DNA of 64,000 nt, from the NCBI GenBank assembly GCA_033026295.1, contig CM065182.1, positions 1,364,001-1,428,000 on the forward strand. The letters are read 5' to 3'. Below the pieces are notes generated by a model. It saw only the letters and a list, made by a program, of their open reading frames with translations. It was not told where the DNA came from and did no database searches. This DNA is from Channa striata (Eukaryota > Chordata > Actinopteri > Anabantiformes > Channidae). Positions 58,640-64,000 of the stretch are shown here, piece after piece (position 1 is the first letter of the stretch; every line of letters starts with the position of its first letter). The position numbers and the translations under genes were made by a program.

Positions 58640-61500
58640 TGTTCTCAGCGGAATTAACGGCATATTGTTACAGTAATACTACTTCCAATTCTTCTTCTTA
58701 TTATTATTAAATATCATCATCACACGTCAGGACACGTTTGTTCCTTATTTTTTCGTTATGCTTGATTTTATTCTTTCTTGGGTTTTTTGGGTTTTTTTGC
58801 GCGTTTTGGAGGCAACTTGAATTTAACATTGAAAACAAAGAACGATTTCTCCGCTTACGTAGCTTCAGTCTAGTTTTATTGTTTAAATATATTTCTTATT
58901 TTTATGAATTTAATCGTAGGCTTCTCGAGAGCTTTCGGATTTTCCCTACCTCTTTTTTTTATATTTCTTAATTTCGAAGGATTAAATTTCAGTGGCCTAA
59001 ATTTTCTTAGACATCAAGCTCGCTTAAAATATATTTAAATTTTAGATTGGGAAACGTATTTTTTGTGTGTGTGTCACAGATCCTCTTTACTTATAAGAAC
59101 AGTCTATTCATAATTGGGCAGAGGTAAAATCAAGTAGAAATCAGTAATAATGAACAAATAATTAAAATAATATTTGTGGATATTTTAAACAATAAAAAAA
59201 GATAATCTTGTCAAACATTTTCTGTAATGAGTAACTTGATAAAACTCTGGTTTTGTCTGTTTTTTTTTTTAATTGGGAAGAAGTAATTCAAATCTATTTA
59301 ATTCCGAGTACAAAAAGAAGACATGCATTTTACCAGAATAACAGGATTTACTCCGTTTCCTCTTCCGTCTCCAGACGGATTTCAGCCCCGAACTTTGCAA
59401 AGCTGTTTGGAGGGTGAACAGCGACACCAAGCGGCCGGTGGCTGTTAGTGAAACAAAGTAGAGGTCACGTAATGGTAAAAGAAGACACCACCAAGTGTCA
59501 TTACTGAAGTAAAAGTGCAAGTACTGACGAAATATGACTCCCACCTCCACGACCTGCATTTTAAAGCATGTACTCGGGTCCAAAAGTAGAAGAACTGCAG
59601 GAAGAAAGTGACTGATAAAACACTATTAAACTGAACATACACGTCTGGTGCAGGTTTGTCCCACGTGTCTCATAATCAAACTTAATCAAACCACGTCATT
59701 TACTCTTCACCCAGGATAACACATCAGTATTTATTAGTTTATTAAATTTTGTTTTAATAAGCTGCATCTGCAAAGTAACCGTAGCTGCAGATAGACAAAA
59801 CAGTGCTAATAAACTGGAAATAATCAAATACAAGTAACTGAAAAATAGACTTTGTTCAGTTACAGGTACGTTACGCTGCATCTGAACACACACACCACAA
59901 ATACAAAAACGAGACTGTGGCTTCTACCTGTACAATGTGTTTATTATTGTCATTTATTAGAGCAATAAGCAATCATATTTAAATATGTTTTCTTCTATTA
60001 CAACAGTTAGGTTAATGTGGCCTATATGTTAATAAAGTCATGACACTAACAAACCTACGAGCAAAACTGAAAATATAACAAGACACTAAAAACAAATAAC
60101 CCTGTCAAATCAAGACAAACTTTAAATATCATGTGGGACAGAAGATGCCAAACAAATGAGAAAATAAGAAGAAGAAAACTGTGTGTTGGTCACCACCATT
60201 TAAAAAAATAATAAACTAATGGAGCTGAAGATGATGATTTTGAGAAGCCAAAAGTTGGAGGAGGCTTCAGCAGTGCATTTGAGAATTTAAATAACCAGTG
60301 TTGGATCCATCATATTACATGTTTGACATGTGAACAGATGACTGGCGGCTACTGCGCTTAGTCACCACAGTTTAGTGAAATATAAAGAGACACAATCCAA
60401 CAAATAATCTTCAGATCTCTTTGCTTTGCAAAGTGAAACCTGCTGGGCTTGGGCTCTGCAGAGATTTCATACACTCCACAAACTAAGAATTAATTAAACT
60501 GAAGAGTCACTGTGATTCATTTTTTACACACGTTTTGGTGATGACTTCGATTCACGTGGGATCTTTAAGGCTTTGTTCATGTTACACCTGAAGACGCCCA
60601 GTCTCGTCTTTTTCCACGGGACTTGGATGAGGATGTCATCACTTCTGTGTGCACGTTTTCAGTGTCTCATTTCAGCGGGCCAAGCCTGTCCCATTTCCAA
60701 GCTTCCTTTAACGCAGCTGACTTTTCCCAAGCAACGAGGGCTCCAAAGAGCTGGACCGAGAGTCCAAACTATCCCACGATTCTTTGCGTGCCAGCGATAA
60801 AAACACAATATGGCGAACACAAAGCCTGAGAACTACAATGACACAATGGTCAAAAGTAAACGTAAAAGCCTTAAAACCTCGGGTGGTTGTAAAACACGAT
60901 GGGAGCGATAGGGTTGATAACCTGACGGCCCACATACAGATAGGAACAAGAGGAAGGAGGGAATCCTCTGCAGACCAGATCTTTTTAGTTCGGCCGTGGC
61001 AAGACTTGGCCCCTAAAGTGAGACACAACTATTGTTTGTGGGACCACAATGACATTTACACTGGAGCTGGATACAAGTCACACACACAATGTGAACAATG
61101 AACAAAAAAAGAAAGAAAAAAAGGGATTTCTCTAAAATAAGAAGTGTGCATAAAAAAAAAACAATCTGACACACGAAAAGTTATTTTCCACAATCTCCTT
61201 ACATCAGTGTTTTGTCTCTACTCACGTTTAGTGTCTGGGAGTCTGCAAGCTGGATTAGTTAACTCACCGGTGCTGGAAGCAGAGAGCACGCGTCATCACT
61301 ACAAAAAACAATAAAAGCAGCATCAGACATAAGCCCGATGTCGCTCCACTGGCTGACATGTTTCTTCACTGCACAACTGGAATAATACGTTTTCCAAATG
61401 CTGAATTATTCTAGCTTTGTACAGTGGTCATCTATACAAAAGAACTTTGGTGGAATCATAGGGAAACATTTGTTTAAAAAAAATCTCTCCATGTTTAAGC
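58640..61500. other. Convergent intergenic region between hand1 and sap30l
   Basis: AT-rich with no recognised exon. TTTATT (AATAAA on the - strand) near 59940 and 59957 offers an alternative, more distal end for the sap30l transcript. Confidence 0.4.
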
Positions 61501-61511
61501 CTCAAGCAATT

Positions 61512-62322
61512 TTTATTTATTTTACTGGAGGATACATACCCACATTTGATTAGTTACTGCTCTTACAGTATTCGTAATAATAATGAACATGTGGAGCTGT
61601 GTTTTTTAATAGTTTTCAGACAACAACATGGCACAGGGGAATAAGCTAATCCGGGTTGGAGACGGAGACGGACGTGAGTAAAGTCATTTCATTGCTTTTT
61701 TTTAGTATCTGTATTGTTGAAAATATTTAAAAATATAGTGACCAAATCTATACTTTAAGGCCTGTAATGTGATTGTAGAGACATTCTAGGGATTTTTCAA
61801 AGGGCAATCAAAACCGAAAACTTCAGAGATCTCATTAACAGTGGCTGACAGAACCCTAAGTGTGACACATACAAATTTTTAAATTATCCAGGTTTGGGGA
61901 TAAATCTGCTTTACAGTCATCTGGCCAACGTGTGAACCCAGCTCCTCGACATACATCCACGTAAGATCAGCATCAAACACGTTCAATCAGATGAGCTGTG
62001 ATATTGTCTACAATAAACTCTAAAATATTAAAAAAGATGCTAATAATTACTCTTACACCTCTATCACTCACTCACACTTCGGACAAACGAAAAAAAAAAT
62101 CAAAACATATGCAAGGACAACTTTATACAACTTGTAGAGTTACAACTCAACTAAAGTGAAAAGGGGAAAAAAGTGAAAAAATGTAAGTAGCTACCAACAC
62201 CTGCTATCCACAGAGAAATGCTGTTACCACTAGCAACAAAGACACGAGAGGGTCTGAGCTGCATGTCATTTCTCATCATCTGTCTATAAACGCATCATGT
62301 CCAGTTGGGAAAAGGCGACGTG

Positions 62323-62362
<40 letters not shown>

Positions 62363-63014
62363 CACACGTGTATATAAGTGTATATATACATTTTTTTTTT
62401 TAAAACAGCTTTTTCTACGAGAGGATTCAACTGATCGGAGCCACTTCCCAACAGTTCAAACAAACGAAAAGCGTCATTCTGTTGTAACTCACCTTCCTGT
62501 TTGGCACAAGTTTCCCACACGGTTAATGTGCTAACAGTCAAATCGGCAAAAAAAAAAATACCCAAAACATGTTGTGTTCTTTACTCTTAAGGCAGCTATA
62601 TTGTACATTTGCATTTGACCAAGGTACTTGAGACGGGGCTCTGCTGTTCTGTAAATATGGACCGGTTACATCACAGCATGAGTCCTGACCCCAAACAGTC
62701 TTTAAAGACCTGGCTTTTGCAAATGAAGATCATGTGCAGAAACTGTATTCATGTCAAGAAATCTGGACTCATCCCACCCCCAATTCTCAATTTCTGTCCA
62801 CTGAGGACAACTAAAGTTCACATTCTGGTCTTACAGAGGCCTGGTGCCAGGGCTGCAAGAGGAGCTGGTGCTGGGTCCTGTTGTTAGTGGCGTCCATCCT
62901 TGCTGAACAGTTGCTGCTGCATGTGGTGCCTGTCGATATTAGTCACTGAGATTATGAAGTAACTGTGGATTTTTGTTGTAGCTACTGGTGCTGTGTTGGC
63001 GGCTGTTGGGAAGT
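61512..63014 (-). other. sap30l: Probable 3' UTR of sap30l
   Basis: After the sap30l stop, the first AATAAA on the - strand is the overlapping pair at 61521-61516 and 61517-61512, giving a 3' UTR of about 1.5 kb. It includes a (TA)n(CA)n microsatellite. The extent is inferred only from the signal. Confidence 0.4.
62321..62361. repeat. Compound (TA)n(CA)n microsatellite
   Basis: About nine TA units are followed immediately by about ten CA units. Further TATATA lies at 62370-62390. Confidence 0.9.
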
Positions 63015-63143
63015 TTAGTCCAGCGGTTTTCCACCGTCCCCTTTCTGGTCCAAGCGGCTCTTGCTGCTCTTCACCATGTAAATGAAGTAGGTCAGCGTCT
63101 CCTTCTCGTTCACCGGGATGTTCCTGAAGTGACGACTCACCGT
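63015..63143 (-). CDS. sap30l: Sap30-like (Sin3-HDAC corepressor subunit), last coding exon, partial
   Basis: On the - strand an acceptor (tgttgttcctgcag) precedes a 42-codon exon. The protein reads TVSRHFRNIPVNEKETLTYF, then IYMVKSSKSRLDQ, and ends KPLD before a TAA. I recognise this as the C-terminus of SAP30L/SAP30, the end of the Sin3-binding domain. The SRLDQK tail favours SAP30L over SAP30. The protein bridges Sin3A and class I HDACs on chromatin and has a zinc finger and lipid/DNA-binding segment in exons outside this window. The gene is convergent with hand1, and SAP30L is also HAND1's neighbour in mammals. Only this exon is present; upstream exons lie beyond the right edge. Confidence 0.9.
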   Translation of the reverse strand, partial: TVSRHFRNIPVNEKETLTYFIYMVKSSKSRLDQKGDGGKPLD

Positions 63144-64000
63144 CTGCAGGAACAACAGCAGGATAAAAATCAGCATTTAAACACATCAATGTTTAAAATG
63201 ATCAATATGTCAAATTAAAAACACGCGGCTGCGCTAAATGTATGTGTGAAAGTTCCTCTTCACAGTTTCTATCGACGGAAGCACACAGTGAACTGAGGGA
63301 AATGTCGACAGTACATCCAGCAAGATCCAGCAGCGGGCGCCAATGTGCCGAAAAGCTCGCAGAGCATGACAAAAAAAGCGTGAAGCAAAAGCCTCGTCAA
63401 TAAGCATGAACTAACTGAAGATGCAGAGAGAAACTCAGTTTAAATAATTACAACAAATTGTTTAACCAAATAAGAAAAGTTTAATGTTTCAACGTCATGA
63501 CCAGTGCATTATTTTATCCTCAACTAAAAAAAGTCCATGGATTAAAAACTAAATGGAAATAAATGAAGCCACACGTCAAACTAAAAACACTCCAGAAATT
63601 CAAAGTTGTTATCAAAGTCATTTGCTCATTGCCCAGTGAGTATCTATGAAACAAACTGTCTCTGAACATTGTGCAGCCATACGAAACGCCACTTCTATGG
63701 TGGAATCCAAAACTCCAAAAACTATTTTTTCTGAAAAGAAAAAACCCAACAAAACAATTGACAATTGCACACAAATAACCGCAGACTTTCCAGCTGGAGA
63801 CGTCTCGCTGTGGCTGCTCCTGAACACGGGAGCGGCTGCAGCTGGTTGTGGGGCGGCTGCTGGGGCCTTATTAATGACGTGGGAGGCTCATTAATGGTGG
63901 AGGCTGAACTTGACTGAAAGCCCGGGGAAACATTCAACTAACAGCCCGGTTTTGTTTTAGTCGTTCCGCCTGTTTGCTCAATGACCCCGTCACATCCGAC
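63144..64000 (-). other. sap30l: sap30l intron, partial
   Basis: No further sap30l exon can be found before the window ends. A repeat-free TTATTAATGACG / CTCATTAATGG stretch at about 63869-63896 could be regulatory. Confidence 0.5.

Noticed and set aside
62885..63189. 101-codon - strand open frame overlapping the sap30l exon
   Set aside because: This is the wrong frame over the real exon and runs through the splice acceptor. The true frame gives the SAP30L C-terminus.
1..64000. CRISPR arrays, operons, ribosome binding sites, rRNA or tRNA genes
   Set aside because: The DNA is vertebrate nuclear. No regularly spaced repeats, tRNA-like folds or rRNA stretches were recognised by eye; a tRNA/miRNA scan would be needed to exclude small RNAs fully.

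Overview
The window looks like nuclear DNA from a ray-finned (teleost) fish. The evidence is compact GT-AG split genes, abundant (CA)n/(GT)n microsatellites, and several interspersed repeats I recognise from teleost genomes, including Tc1/mariner relics. Three kinds of protein-coding gene can be supported. The rest, about 44 kb in the middle, is a gene desert. Nothing prokaryotic or viral was recognised.

Region 1 (about 0.3-11.5 kb) holds three head-to-tail genes of the PLAC8/cornifelin (ponzr-like) family, all on the + strand. Each coding region has three exons with identical intron phases and encodes a 128-130 residue cysteine-rich protein. Copies 2 and 3 each have a related upstream non-coding first exon and promoter (ending at 4986 and 7745). 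The unit of duplication therefore included the regulatory DNA.

Region 2 (about 11.5-54.6 kb) has no convincing gene. It contains microsatellites, two dead Tc1-type transposons (19.7-20.3 kb and 47.6-48.1 kb), several degenerate dispersed repeats, small perfect palindromes, and unusually non-repetitive stretches that look like conserved non-coding elements. Some of these could be long-range hand1 enhancers, but that is inference.

Region 3 (about 54.6-58.7 kb) is hand1, a basic helix-loop-helix transcription factor of heart and lateral-plate mesoderm. It has two coding exons and encodes 191 residues. A CCAAT/TATA-type promoter, three upstream ORFs and a likely poly(A) signal can be seen. A GATA- and TTTATGG-containing block and a perfect 16-bp-arm hairpin lie upstream.

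Region 4 (about 61.5-63.1 kb) holds the last coding exon and probable 3' UTR of sap30l, on the - strand and convergent with hand1. SAP30L is a Sin3-HDAC corepressor subunit, and HAND1-SAP30L adjacency is also found in mammals, which supports both calls. The remaining sap30l exons lie beyond the right edge.
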